DNA of 64,000 nucleotides from the NCBI GenBank assembly GCA_018826295.1, contig JAHJZX010000055.1:186001-250000 (forward strand). The letters run 5' to 3'. Below the pieces are notes generated by a model. It was not told the origin of the DNA, did no database searches, and was given only the letters and a program-made list of their open reading frames with translations. The stretch's first letter is position 1; each line of letters opens with the position of its first letter. Both the position numbers and the translations under genes were made by a program. This DNA is from Gammaproteobacteria bacterium (GTDB lineage Bacteria; Pseudomonadota; Gammaproteobacteria; Enterobacterales; Alteromonadaceae). Positions 18,872 through 28,091 of the stretch are shown here, in pieces.

Positions 18872-20578
18872 ATGCGACGCTGGCAGAACTGGCTTCCATC
18901 CTTGCAACGTCAACTGGCGTTTCCACAAACGTCTTTGCAGCTGTGTGTGCTGGGCATGTTGGGCGGTTTAGCCGCGGCCATTCTGATTATTCTGTTTCGT
19001 CTTGCCATTATTGGTCTGCAAAGTTTTTTTCTTAGCCACACCGACGATTTTTCTACCATCAGCGCCGATATCCGCTGGACGTTACCCCTGGGTGGTGCCG
19101 TGCTGATAGGTCTGCTGGCCTGGCTAACCGGCTACAAACATTACCGTTTAGGCATTCCCTTTGTCATACACCGCATTAAACTAAAATACGGCCTGATGCC
19201 AACACGCAACACCATCAATCAGTTTTTTGGTGGCATACTGGCGTTATCCAGCGGCTTCTCAGTCGGCCGTGAGGGCCCCTCGGTGCATCTTGGCGCTTAC
19301 GGTGCCAGCTTTATTGGTAAATACCTGCAGCTGCCTTACAACAGCATTCGTATTCTGGCAGGCTGTGGTATCGCAGCGGGCATCTCAGCGTCTTTTAACA
19401 CCCCGTTAGCCGCCGTTATCTTTGTGATGGAGGTGGTGCTACGCGAATATCGGGTGCATGTGTTTATCCCGATAATGTTGTCATCGGTTGTGGGTGCACT
19501 AATCACTCAAACCGTGTTTGGCAGTGACCGCGAGCTGGCACTACTGAATATCGTTTCCATCAGCGGCTGGCATATGCCCTATCTGGTATTGTGCGGCGTA
19601 GTATTTGGCGCCATCGCTTATGTGTTTAATAAAAACCTGATGCGTCTGATCAAGCTGTTTCGTAACTGGCCGCTGATGCTTCGGTTGACGCTGGCAGGTG
19701 CGGTAACGGCAGCGGTGGGCTTTTTAATTCCGCATGCGATGGGCGCAGAAACCGGTGCAATTTTTTATGCTGTTAATGCGCCCAACGATGTCGCCCTGTT
19801 GCTAACTATTTTTATTGGTAAAATGTTACTTACCTTATTTGCGCTGGGGCTGGGTGTGCCCGGCGGCGTAATTGGCCCGGTTTTTGGTATTGGTATAGTA
19901 CTGGGTACTTTGCTGGCTATCATTCCATCGGCGCTACTCGGCGACAGCAGTATTGCCGGTACCTATGCCGTATTAGGTATGGCCGGCCTAATGGCCGCGA
20001 CTATGCATGCCCCACTGGCGGCGCTGGTCGCTGTGATGGAGCTGGCACACAATCCTGGCATCATAGTTCCGGCAATGTTGGTTATCACTACTGCCTATGT
20101 GACCGGCGTGCAGTTTTTTAATAATAAATCCATATTTACCCTGCAGCTCGATTTTCTGCAAATGCCCTATAAGCTGTCACCTGCAGATGATGTATTGCAA
20201 AAAGTAGGTGTACTGGCATTGGTAAACAATCAATACCAGTTGCTGGACAATCCCGGGGAAAATGACATTCAGCAAGTGCTGGATAAACTGGAACCACCAC
20301 AACAACTTATTGTAAAGCGCAGCGGCACAGACGGCGACGAATACTGCCTGGCCAGTTATGATGTACAACTGTCAATGACCGGGGCCAGCGCCGTGCAGTA
20401 CCAACCAATGCAGGGGCTGAACCATCAGGCCACCATGGCTGAAGTATTCGCCATTTTAGAAGATAAGCGTGAAGGTGCGGTATATATTTATCGCGAAGAT
20501 CAGCCGGCGCAGCTGATAGGTATTATCCGCTGGGATCAGGTGCGCGGATTATTGGTAAAGCAGAACAATTTATTATGA
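18872..20578 (+). CDS. ClC-family chloride channel/transporter, ClcB-like
   Basis: Membrane anion channel or exchanger. About ten to twelve TM segments; the pore motif GREGPSVH carries the gating glutamate (Glu134 counting from ATG 18872), GIP near 95 replaces GSGIP, and GVPGGVIGPVF is the third pore segment. The position of the intracellular proton glutamate of E. coli ClcA is Val188 (FVMEVV), as in ClcB-type proteins, so strict Cl-/H+ exchange is doubtful. A soluble C-terminal region of about 140 residues resembles a degenerate CBS pair. It overlaps hemJ by 4 bases (ATGA). Confidence 0.85.
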   Translation: MRRWQNWLPSLQRQLAFPQTSLQLCVLGMLGGLAAAILIILFRLAIIGLQSFFLSHTDDFSTISADIRWTLPLGGAVLIGLLAWLTGYKHYRLGIPFVIHRIKLKYGLMPTRNTINQFFGGILALSSGFSVGREGPSVHLGAYGASFIGKYLQLPYNSIRILAGCGIAAGISASFNTPLAAVIFVMEVVLREYRVHVFIPIMLSSVVGALITQTVFGSDRELALLNIVSISGWHMPYLVLCGVVFGAIAYVFNKNLMRLIKLFRNWPLMLRLTLAGAVTAAVGFLIPHAMGAETGAIFYAVNAPNDVALLLTIFIGKMLLTLFALGLGVPGGVIGPVFGIGIVLGTLLAIIPSALLGDSSIAGTYAVLGMAGLMAATMHAPLAALVAVMELAHNPGIIVPAMLVITTAYVTGVQFFNNKSIFTLQLDFLQMPYKLSPADDVLQKVGVLALVNNQYQLLDNPGENDIQQVLDKLEPPQQLIVKRSGTDGDEYCLASYDVQLSMTGASAVQYQPMQGLNHQATMAEVFAILEDKREGAVYIYREDQPAQLIGIIRWDQVRGLLVKQNNLL

Positions 20579-21006
20579 CAATTATGCTTGTATACAAAGC
20601 CTTACATGTGTTCTTTATGGTGGCCTGGTTTGCCGGCATTTTTTATCTGCCGCGGCTATTTGTTTATCATGCTGCAACTAAAAGTCCCGACTGCGACGCC
20701 GAGTTTAAAGTGATGGAGCGGCGCTTACTGTATTTTGTTACCCCCTTTGCGCTGTTAACGCTACTGTTTGGTGTATTGCTGATTTACAGCTATGGCGCAG
20801 CCTGGTTTAACGCCAGCAGCTGGCTGCATTACAAATTAGTGCTGGTCATGCTGCTGTATGTGTATCATGGCTATTGCTTTAAGCTATTAGCCGATTTCAA
20901 ACATAACCGAAACCGGCACAGCCCGCGGTTTTACCGTATTTTTAATGAAATGCCAGTGCTTATTTTATTAGCGATAATATTGCTGGCCTATCTGAAACCA
21001 GTCTAG
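20575..21006 (+). CDS. hemJ: Protoporphyrinogen IX oxidase HemJ
   Basis: Membrane enzyme oxidising protoporphyrinogen IX to protoporphyrin IX, the penultimate step of haem synthesis, in bacteria lacking HemG/HemY. 143 residues, four TM helices, with the conserved ALHVFFMVAWFAGIFYLPRL N-terminus containing the invariant His11. The CopD/UPF0093 family also includes copper proteins, but the length and the PRLFVYH motif favour HemJ. Start codon overlaps the ClC stop (ATGA); an ATG three codons later is also possible. hemL is 1.2 kb downstream. Confidence 0.85.
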   Translation: MTIMLVYKALHVFFMVAWFAGIFYLPRLFVYHAATKSPDCDAEFKVMERRLLYFVTPFALLTLLFGVLLIYSYGAAWFNASSWLHYKLVLVMLLYVYHGYCFKLLADFKHNRNRHSPRFYRIFNEMPVLILLAIILLAYLKPV

Positions 21007-21038
21007 CGGCCTATTCGCTTTTGCCGGCGGTTTTCGCG

Positions 21039-21082
21039 TATAATAGCGCCGTCTATTGCCGGTTCCGGGCCAGTTCCGGGCC
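21039..21082 (+). promoter_or_regulatory. pyrB promoter -10 and repeated leader
   Basis: A perfect TATAAT (21039-21044) lies 75 bases before pyrB; the -35 region (around 21016-21021) is poor. The start of the transcript would contain two 11-base repeats with core GTTCCGGGCC (21061-21071 and 21072-21082). The repeats could form alternative GC-rich structures with the following CGGG. Confidence 0.5.
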
Positions 21083-21113
21083 GGGTTAATTCTCAGCGAA
21101 AAGAGCACTGACT

Positions 21114-22127
21114 ATGAGCTTTAAAGGCGAACACATCCTCTCGGTAAGCCAGTTTGATCGCGACACCATTCAGCACGTTTTTACTATAGCCCGAAAAATG
21201 CAACCCTATGCCAGCCGGCAAAAACGTACCAAGGTGCTGGAAGGCGCTATATTAGGTAATCTGTTTTTTGAACCCAGCACCCGCACCCGGGTCAGCTTTG
21301 GTTGCGCCTTTAACTTACTTGGTGGTGAAGTACGTGAAACCACCGGTATGGAATCTTCAGCATTATCAAAAGGCGAATCGCTGTTTGATACGGCCCGTGT
21401 GATCAGCAGTTACAGTGATGTGATTGCCATGCGTCACCCGCAGGCCGGTTCAGTGGCTGAATTTGCCTTAGGTAGCCGGGTGCCGGTACTAAACGGCGGC
21501 GACGGTGCCAATGAACACCCCACCCAGGCCTTGTTGGATCTATTTACCATAGAGCGCGAGCTGGCCTCGTCCGGCCAGAGCATCGATGGTATGCATATCG
21601 CCATGGTCGGTGACTTAAAGTTTGGCCGTACTGTGCATTCGTTATCCAAGCTGTTAAAACTCTACAAAAACCTGCGCTTCACGCTGATTGCCCCAAAAGA
21701 GCTGGCAATGCCGGACGAAATCGTCAGTGCTATTGAAAACGCTGGCCATCAGGTCACCGTTACCGATGTTCTCGAAGGCAACCTGAACGCAGATATTGTC
21801 TACCAAACGCGGATCCAGGAAGAGCGCTTTCCATCAAAGGCCGAAGCCAATCTGTATCGCGGCAAATTCCGCTTAAACCAGGAAATTTATACCCGTTACT
21901 GCAAATCCAATACGGTAATTATGCATCCGCTGCCGCGAGACTCACGGGTAGAAGCCAACGAATTAGATAACGATTTAAACCTGAACCCTAACCTGGCCAT
22001 TTTTCGTCAGGCCGACAACGGCATTCTGGTGCGGATGGCGCTGTTTGCGTTAACGCTTGGAGTAGACGACATTATTAGCAACTACGAGTGCGCCGTTCCC
22101 TGGTACAGCAATAAGCACAGTGGTTAA
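21114..22127 (+). CDS. pyrB: Aspartate carbamoyltransferase catalytic chain
   Basis: Condenses carbamoyl phosphate with aspartate in pyrimidine synthesis. 337 residues with carbamoyl-phosphate motif FEPSTRTR (about 52-59), HPTQALLD and the HPLPR loop. Some 25 residues longer than E. coli PyrB at the C-terminus (a [17 protein letters not shown] tail). No regulatory-chain gene pyrI follows, unlike E. coli pyrBI. AAGAG Shine-Dalgarno upstream; a terminator follows. Confidence 0.95.
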   Translation: MSFKGEHILSVSQFDRDTIQHVFTIARKMQPYASRQKRTKVLEGAILGNLFFEPSTRTRVSFGCAFNLLGGEVRETTGMESSALSKGESLFDTARVISSYSDVIAMRHPQAGSVAEFALGSRVPVLNGGDGANEHPTQALLDLFTIERELASSGQSIDGMHIAMVGDLKFGRTVHSLSKLLKLYKNLRFTLIAPKELAMPDEIVSAIENAGHQVTVTDVLEGNLNADIVYQTRIQEERFPSKAEANLYRGKFRLNQEIYTRYCKSNTVIMHPLPRDSRVEANELDNDLNLNPNLAIFRQADNGILVRMALFALTLGVDDIISNYECAVPWYSNKHSG

Positions 22128-22128
22128 C

Positions 22129-22152
22129 CCGGCTGACGGCCGGCTCTTTTTA
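22129..22152 (+). terminator. pyrB terminator
   Basis: CCGGC (22129-22133) pairs with GCCGG (22139-22143) and is followed by CTCTTTTTA. It separates pyrB from hemL, whose start is 20 bases further on, so some readthrough is likely. Confidence 0.6.
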
Positions 22153-22171
22153 CTTATCGGAAACTGATTTT

Positions 22172-23452
22172 ATGTCTTTATCTGCAGAACTGTTTCAACG
22201 TGCCCAGCACACTATTCCCGGCGGCGTCAATTCGCCGGTGCGCGCTTTTAAAAGCGTTGGTGGAACGCCAGTGTTTATCGAGCGGGCTGACGGCGCTTAC
22301 CTGTTTGACGTAGATGGCAAACGTTACATTGACTATATCGGCTCCTGGGGACCGATGTTATTAGGCCATAATCACCCGGCCATCCGTAATGCGGTAATTG
22401 AAGCCGCAGGCAAAGGCCTGAGCTTTGGCGCGCCCTGCCCGGCGGAAGTAACTATGGCTGAATTAGTCAGCAAACTGGTTCCGTCAATGGAAATGGTGCG
22501 CATGGTTAGCTCTGGCACCGAAGCGACGATGAGCGCAATCCGCCTGGCACGCGGCTACACCGGGCGTAATACCATTGTTAAATTTGAAGGCTGCTATCAC
22601 GGCCACGCTGATTCTTTGCTGGTAAAAGCCGGTTCAGGCGCGTTAACTCTGGGTGTACCTAATTCACCTGGCGTACCGGCCGATTTTGCCAAATACACCC
22701 TAACCAGTGAGTTCAATAACCTGCCACAGTTAGCGCAGCTGTTTGCCGAGCACGGCAAAGATATCGCCTGCATTATTGTTGAGCCGGTCGCTGGCAATAT
22801 GAATTGCATTCCGCCTGCAGAAGGCTTTTTACAAGGCTTGCGCCAACTGTGTGATCAATACGGCGCAGTATTAATTTTCGACGAAGTGATGACCGGTTTT
22901 CGGGTGGCGCTCGGCGGTGCCCAGGCGGTATACCAGGTAACACCGGATCTAACGACTTTAGGTAAAATTATCGGTGGTGGCATGCCGGTAGGCGCCTTTG
23001 GTGGTAAACGTGAGATTATGCAACATATAGCGCCGCTGGGGCCGGTGTATCAGGCAGGTACTTTATCCGGTAACCCCATCGCCATGGCGGCCGGGTTAGC
23101 TGCATTGACCGAGATCAGCAAAGCCGGTGTTTATGACGCCTTAACCGCTAAAACTACGCAGCTGATCAATGGCATCAGTACAGCCGCTGCAAAACACGGT
23201 GTGCCGCTGGCAACCAACCAGGTTGGTGGTATGTTTGGTTTCTTCTTCACCAAGGAGGCCACAGTCTCCAACTTTGCCCAGGCCACCCAGTGCGACGCAG
23301 AGGCCTTTAAGCGTTTTTTCCACCTGATGCTGCAACAAGGTATTTATCTGGCGCCATCGGCTTATGAAGCTGGCTTTTTATCACTGGCACACAGTGATGA
23401 CGACCTGGCGCAAACTATTGCCGCCGCAGAGCACAGCTTTAAACAGCTTTAA
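22172..23452 (+). CDS. hemL: Glutamate-1-semialdehyde 2,1-aminomutase
   Basis: PLP-dependent enzyme forming 5-aminolevulinate, the first committed C5-pathway tetrapyrrole precursor. 426 residues; PLP-binding Lys265 in TLGKIIGGG, the FDEVMTGFR motif and the HNHPAI segment are all present. The stop codon overlaps the stop of the convergent regulator gene by 3-4 bases, so there is no spacer between them. Confidence 0.97.
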   Translation: MSLSAELFQRAQHTIPGGVNSPVRAFKSVGGTPVFIERADGAYLFDVDGKRYIDYIGSWGPMLLGHNHPAIRNAVIEAAGKGLSFGAPCPAEVTMAELVSKLVPSMEMVRMVSSGTEATMSAIRLARGYTGRNTIVKFEGCYHGHADSLLVKAGSGALTLGVPNSPGVPADFAKYTLTSEFNNLPQLAQLFAEHGKDIACIIVEPVAGNMNCIPPAEGFLQGLRQLCDQYGAVLIFDEVMTGFRVALGGAQAVYQVTPDLTTLGKIIGGGMPVGAFGGKREIMQHIAPLGPVYQAGTLSGNPIAMAAGLAALTEISKAGVYDALTAKTTQLINGISTAAAKHGVPLATNQVGGMFGFFFTKEATVSNFAQATQCDAEAFKRFFHLMLQQGIYLAPSAYEAGFLSLAHSDDDLAQTIAAAEHSFKQL

Positions 23453-25536
23453 CGGCGGTTTTGCAACCAGACAATGTCAGTGTCGTGCGGCCGTTGCCGC
23501 ACGACAAAACCAATCCCCTTACCTCCGCTGTAAATGGCTAATGGCATACTGCTTTGTTGCCAGTCTAACGCTACAAGTTGCTGAGTGTGCCAGTCGTAAT
23601 ACTTCAAGGCGTCCTGCTGCGTGTCCAGCCAATAGATGCCACTACTATCCGTAAACCATTGCTCAGGCGATAACTGACGCCAGTTTAACTGCAGCGGCAA
23701 AACACTCAACTGCCCGCCGTGCAACAGTGCCAACTCATTGCGGTGGGAAAATTGCAATACTAAACCATTGCCAGGGCCGCAACGCACATCTACCACATCA
23801 GCGTAAACTATGCTGGTACCGCTGTCCGTTTCGCTGAGTAGCTGCCAGCCATGCTCTGTCAGCTCTGTCCAGTACAAACGATCATTGCAACTACTGACAC
23901 GCCCGGCTGTATTTATATTAGCCGGATAAGGGGTTAACTCAGCACTATGCTGGTCTAGCTGAAACAACTGATTATTAAGCATTAACAACAAGTTAGCCTT
24001 GTGCCATAACAATTGCTGCACTTGCTGTTGCTCGTTCAACCTTGTCAGTTGCGTACTGTCGCGACCACGCGCCAACCATACCTGTGACAGGCCGGTACGC
24101 TGTGAAACAAAGGCAGTGCCATGCTCAGATACCGCCAGTAAACTCTCACTACGATTGCTGATATGCCAGGGAGAAAATGACAGTAAAGCGGGCTGTCCAT
24201 TGTCGGCAACATGGTAAATATCTGTGGTGTAATCCAGAAACTGCGTCGCCAATACCTGTCCTGGCGCTTTGCTTGCCTGAGTCAGGTCAATAGTAAGGGG
24301 GCCTAAACGCTGCACAGACTTGCTTGTCAGATCAAATATTTCCAGTTCTCTGCCCATTGCCGACAGTAATAACTGTTGCTTGTCCCACCAGGAAAATTGC
24401 TGCACCAAATACGGAAAACTTATCACCAGTTCTGGTTTGCCATCCGGAAGCGCTAACCGATACAAGGCACTGCTGCTGACACTTTGTTGTACCAATAAAT
24501 ACAAGTTATCATCCGACAACAGCATAGCGCTTAGTTGACGCCAGTTATTGGCGATTCGATTTATCGCTGTAACACTGTGTTGCCCGGTTGTGCGGTACAA
24601 CAACACGTCGCTTGAGCCGGGTTCTGTATCTGCCCACAACCATTGTTCCTGCCAACGCAACAGCGCTTGCGATAATACCTGGTGACAAGGCCAGGCGTGC
24701 AGCAATTGCGCCGGTTTGGCTACGGGCAATAATTGTTGTTGATAAAAAGCACACTGTTGCTGCGCTGTGCTGCCACGAAACAGTAAATTTTGGTCGTCCA
24801 GCCAAACGGGTTCTGACAGGGTCTGATAATATTGTGCTACATGCTCAACTTTTAAATCAGCCAGATCTTGTACACTCCAGTTCAGCAACGGCTGTTCTGG
24901 TGCGCGGTGTTGATACACTACGTGGCTGAGCGAGGCGTTTAATATCGGCCAGTATTCCTGTCCGCTTAGCGCACTTATCGGTGTAATGGTGTCAGGTAAC
25001 CGCACCAGAGGCTCGGCGGTATATTTAGCCAACACATAAGCCAGACTGGCACAGCAAAGCAGCACTATAGCCGCAGTTGTGCTGATAAAGCGCCACGGCA
25101 AGCCTGCTGCGTTATCGTCAGCAAGCGGTGTAGCGCCATTCTCAGCAACAGACTCTGTTAGCGGATTATCCGACGTCGCGCCGGGTGCCAACAGCTCAAC
25201 CGCTTTAATCTCAGCCAACCAGCAATAGCCTTTTTTTGATACTGTTGCAATGTAATAAGGCGAGCGTACATCATCGCCGAGAATTTTGCGCAAGGCACCC
25301 ACAGCACGCATTACCGCTGCATCAGTGCCCTCTTCAGCAGGCCAGACTTTATCAATAAGGGTATCTTTAGCTAGCAGGGTGTTTGGATGACGTAAGAAAA
25401 AATTCAGCAGGCTTTGCAAGCGCGGTTCAAGCCGGTGCGGGTGCTCAGGTTTAGCTATGGTAACGGGCCACAGCTCGCCATAAACGACCTGATAATACCA
25501 GTCGCCAATCTGTACCACGGGGTCCAAATTTGACAT
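23449..25536 (-). CDS. CadC/ToxR-like membrane regulator with propeller-like C-terminus (copy 2)
   Basis: Predicted one-component transmembrane transcription factor. An N-terminal OmpR/PhoB-type winged helix (about 12-108; [12 protein letters not shown] and the wing [13 protein letters not shown]), a proline-rich linker, one TM helix (about 149-170, with Cys161-Cys162), then about 520 periplasmic residues rich in W, Q and L in repeated beta strands, resembling a TolB/WD40-type propeller. 695 residues. Ligand and targets unknown. It has its own -10 box and a striking dyad at the expected start site. It shares architecture with the gene at 25920 but has diverged in the sensor. Confidence 0.8.
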   Translation of the reverse strand: MSNLDPVVQIGDWYYQVVYGELWPVTIAKPEHPHRLEPRLQSLLNFFLRHPNTLLAKDTLIDKVWPAEEGTDAAVMRAVGALRKILGDDVRSPYYIATVSKKGYCWLAEIKAVELLAPGATSDNPLTESVAENGATPLADDNAAGLPWRFISTTAAIVLLCCASLAYVLAKYTAEPLVRLPDTITPISALSGQEYWPILNASLSHVVYQHRAPEQPLLNWSVQDLADLKVEHVAQYYQTLSEPVWLDDQNLLFRGSTAQQQCAFYQQQLLPVAKPAQLLHAWPCHQVLSQALLRWQEQWLWADTEPGSSDVLLYRTTGQHSVTAINRIANNWRQLSAMLLSDDNLYLLVQQSVSSSALYRLALPDGKPELVISFPYLVQQFSWWDKQQLLLSAMGRELEIFDLTSKSVQRLGPLTIDLTQASKAPGQVLATQFLDYTTDIYHVADNGQPALLSFSPWHISNRSESLLAVSEHGTAFVSQRTGLSQVWLARGRDSTQLTRLNEQQQVQQLLWHKANLLLMLNNQLFQLDQHSAELTPYPANINTAGRVSSCNDRLYWTELTEHGWQLLSETDSGTSIVYADVVDVRCGPGNGLVLQFSHRNELALLHGGQLSVLPLQLNWRQLSPEQWFTDSSGIYWLDTQQDALKYYDWHTQQLVALDWQQSSMPLAIYSGGKGIGFVVRQRPHDTDIVWLQNRR

Positions 25537-25541
25537 TAAGG

Positions 25542-25592
25542 TCCGCCCAACATAACTATGTTGGAGCGGATTATACCTTAAGCATCAGAAAT
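25542..25592 (-). promoter_or_regulatory. Promoter and long dyad in front of the copy-2 regulator
   Basis: On the minus strand TAAACA, about 16 bases, TATAAT (25575-25570), immediately followed by a dyad at 25570-25542: TCCGC + CCAACATA on one side pair with TATGTTGG + (one unpaired A) + GCGGA on the other, with a two-base centre. The dyad covers the expected transcription start, so it can be an operator or a 5' hairpin of the mRNA. Confidence 0.55.
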
Positions 25593-25622
25593 GTTTAGCG
25601 TTTCTAATTGTAAAACAATATG

Positions 25623-25838
25623 TCAGGCAACTTTGTCGTCTTTTGCTTTATCTTTAGTATCTATTTTTTTGTCGCTTGGCTGCGGAGCCGGGCTGTAGAT
25701 ATCTAAATCACATAATGGATAAACCGCACATGCGGTCAATGTGTCGTCTATTTGCAGGTTTTGCGCTGGCGCATCATTAGTTAACTGTGTACTAGCAGCA
25801 AATAATAAGGCGGTAGCAAGTGTGGTTATAAGTTTCAT
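25623..25838 (-). CDS. Small secreted Cys-pair peptide between two CadC-like regulators
   Basis: 71-residue product, not recognised. A signal peptide is clear (MKLITTLATALLFAAS, likely cleavage near Ala25). The mature part has two cysteines (Cys37 and Cys43, TACAVYPLCD) that could form a disulfide, a proline segment (YSPAPQPSDKK) and a highly charged Lys/Asp tail. A Shine-Dalgarno AGAGGAA precedes the ATG. Its position between two membrane regulators suggests a periplasmic signal or target, which is inference only. Confidence 0.6.
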   Translation of the reverse strand: MKLITTLATALLFAASTQLTNDAPAQNLQIDDTLTACAVYPLCDLDIYSPAPQPSDKKIDTKDKAKDDKVA

Positions 25839-25914
25839 TTTCTAGTTCCTCTACGTTGGGTAGTACCTCTAACTTAATGAAACTAATCAAATAAACTCTA
25901 TGATTTTAATATAA

Positions 25915-25930
25915 ATTCTTTATAAAGAAT
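25915..25930. other. Perfect 16-bp palindrome at the end of the copy-1 regulator
   Basis: ATTCTTTATAAAGAAT overlaps the stop codon of the regulator at 25920. It lies about 80 bases upstream of the small secreted peptide gene. It is too AT-rich for a terminator and could be a binding site; significance in AT-rich DNA is modest. Confidence 0.3.
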
Positions 25931-28070
25931 CGACTAATTGCTCCAAAATACCAATGTCGATATCTGCCAGCTCGTACTCCAGTATATAGACATACTTTTC
26001 ATCAGCACTGATACTAAAACGGCCAAGGCTCATCTTATCAACCACAAGCTGAGTTGTTTTAGTTTTTAAGTCATAGTAGTGAAGTGCATAACTCATTTCA
26101 TCTACGAGTCTGGAATAATAGATACCATTTGCTGCGAGGTGAAATTTAGTAATAACCTGGGTATCAGGCAAAGATATGGCCAGCTCTTCAGGTTGCGCTT
26201 GTGCTCGCTGCAAGTAAAATTTATTGGTATTGCTTTCTCGCCAGAATGCATAGTCAGCGGTATAGCTTTGATAATAAAACTCGCGTTCAACCGCCGTGAT
26301 ATTACGAGACTGCAGATCCTGTGTACTTAACTCAACAATGCGCCACTTACCTTGTAGCACCTCGGCAAAGTATATTGTCTTACCATCCCGGCTCCAAGAT
26401 GGCAGCCCCAGCAGTACCCCTTCACTACCCGCGACCTTTTTATAGGTTCCATCAAACTCATATATAAATATTTGCTGATTAGCATGTACCAGTAACTGAG
26501 TACCGTCTGGCGAAAACACCAGGCTGCGTATACGTTCACGTTCGGAGAAGTGGGTTAGTTGCTTTTGCGTTTTATCCGGGTACATCAACCAGACCTGTGG
26601 CAAACCGGAACGACGCGACACCACAGCTAACGGGCCATCCTGTTTCGGATTCGCCTCTATCAGGGTTTCATTTCGGTTAGAGCTGAATACAGGTTCGTTA
26701 CTTTGTTCGGAGTTAACCAAGCTATTAGATATTTTCTTTAAATTAATCCGCGAAAAATTACCGATAGAGGCAACCAGATTACCAGAGCGGGTAATTTGAA
26801 TTTCACTGGCGCTATTATCTGTATGCGCAATTACTGAAACTTCACCATCTAAGCTTACCTTGCTGATAGATGTAGCTGACGATGGAAAAATAATATGTTG
26901 ATCCTGCAAATCCCAATCTATATTACCCGGATAGGCATCGACAACTTTTGCCAACAATTTACTGGCTCGGGTAGTTAGATCTATAACCCAAATTTGTGCC
27001 ACGCCCGCTGCCTCGCGCAAAAACGCCACTTTATCCCCTTTACGCGAATATCGTGCACTGTAATCGCCGAAGCTGCTTGCCGGTGGCACGGTCAACTTCT
27101 CCGTCGTGCCGGAATTAACAGATAAAACACTCAAAGTAAGCTGCTTATCACCATCGCGCATTTCGGGATAAACCAGATAATTACCGTCTGCCGACCAACT
27201 TAACCGCGCAGAAATAGAACGCTTGCCGCACGTAGCCAACAATTCATCAGACAATACACTAAGAGTATCAAGTTGCAGCCGTATCACCCGGATTTCACAT
27301 AATTCATTGATGCTCAATCGTTGATAGGCTATTGCTATGCCATCCGGACTAAACACCGCACCGAAATTGCTGTACGAATCATCTGTAAGCGCAACGCGTT
27401 TATGCTGGATTAAATCTTCCAGCATCAGTGCAGTGACTACTTCATGCTCAGAGTTTGCATGGCTATATACCATATAGCGCTCGTCCGGCGAGACATTGTG
27501 GTAAAACTCCATTCCGTCAAGTGCGGTCAGAGGTTTATAGCGCAACATTGGAATGACATCAGCATCTGAGGTTGCAGCGTCATCCGGCACCAATAGCCAT
27601 AATATCGCAGCTATAAATACACTGACAAATGCGGTTATCGGTAACCAGTAGCGCCGCGGTTTACTGTCGTTTTGAGCAACATTAATAATATCAGTTTGTT
27701 GTACACCGCTTTTTTCCGGTAACTGTATCGCGGTGACCGGCGCAACGAAACGGTAGCCGCGCTTAGGAATGGTTTCAATGTAGCTAGGCTCACGGGTATC
27801 GTCGCCCAGAGCGACACGCAATACCCGGATCACCCGGGTTACCCGGCCGTCAGACACATCCCGGATGCCCCAGACATCGGCCAGTAATTCGTCTTTGGTA
27901 ATTAAGCGCCCGGCGTTGACGATAAAATAATTCGCCACCTTTTGTGACAAATTGTCCAGATCTGCAGTAACAGCTATTTTACCATCGGCGCCAAGCTGAA
28001 CCAGCTTGTCCTGCTCAGGTAAATATTGCCAGTCTCCAACCTGTAGCGGCTTGTCGGGTTTTATCGTCAT
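25920..28070 (-). CDS. CadC/ToxR-like membrane regulator with TolB/PD40-like C-terminus (copy 1)
   Basis: Predicted transmembrane transcription factor. Winged helix about 10-110 (LITKDELLADVWG, RVTRVIRVLRVALGDD, and wing ETIPKRGYRFVAPV), TM helix about 143-161, then a periplasmic beta-propeller-like region with repeated PD40/TolB signatures: VSPDERYMVYSHA, FSPDGIAIAYQR, WSADGNYLVYPE, FSPDGTQLLVHA, WSRDGKTIYFAE. 716 residues. Unlike copy 2, its propeller repeats are canonical. It begins 21 bases after the mrcB stop and may be read from the hrpB-mrcB transcript. Ligand and targets unknown. Confidence 0.85.
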   Translation of the reverse strand: MTIKPDKPLQVGDWQYLPEQDKLVQLGADGKIAVTADLDNLSQKVANYFIVNAGRLITKDELLADVWGIRDVSDGRVTRVIRVLRVALGDDTREPSYIETIPKRGYRFVAPVTAIQLPEKSGVQQTDIINVAQNDSKPRRYWLPITAFVSVFIAAILWLLVPDDAATSDADVIPMLRYKPLTALDGMEFYHNVSPDERYMVYSHANSEHEVVTALMLEDLIQHKRVALTDDSYSNFGAVFSPDGIAIAYQRLSINELCEIRVIRLQLDTLSVLSDELLATCGKRSISARLSWSADGNYLVYPEMRDGDKQLTLSVLSVNSGTTEKLTVPPASSFGDYSARYSRKGDKVAFLREAAGVAQIWVIDLTTRASKLLAKVVDAYPGNIDWDLQDQHIIFPSSATSISKVSLDGEVSVIAHTDNSASEIQITRSGNLVASIGNFSRINLKKISNSLVNSEQSNEPVFSSNRNETLIEANPKQDGPLAVVSRRSGLPQVWLMYPDKTQKQLTHFSERERIRSLVFSPDGTQLLVHANQQIFIYEFDGTYKKVAGSEGVLLGLPSWSRDGKTIYFAEVLQGKWRIVELSTQDLQSRNITAVEREFYYQSYTADYAFWRESNTNKFYLQRAQAQPEELAISLPDTQVITKFHLAANGIYYSRLVDEMSYALHYYDLKTKTTQLVVDKMSLGRFSISADEKYVYILEYELADIDIGILEQLVDSL

Positions 28071-28091
28071 ATTACCGGTTTTAGCTTCTTA

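Noticed and set aside
21061..21085. CRISPR-like or transposon-end repeat before pyrB
   Set aside because: Only two adjacent 11-base copies, no spacers and no transposase or terminal inverted repeats nearby.
23449..28070. Recently acquired genomic island covering the CadC-like genes
   Set aside because: No integrase, tRNA boundary, direct repeats or obvious change of base composition by eye; the genes abut hemL and mrcB closely.
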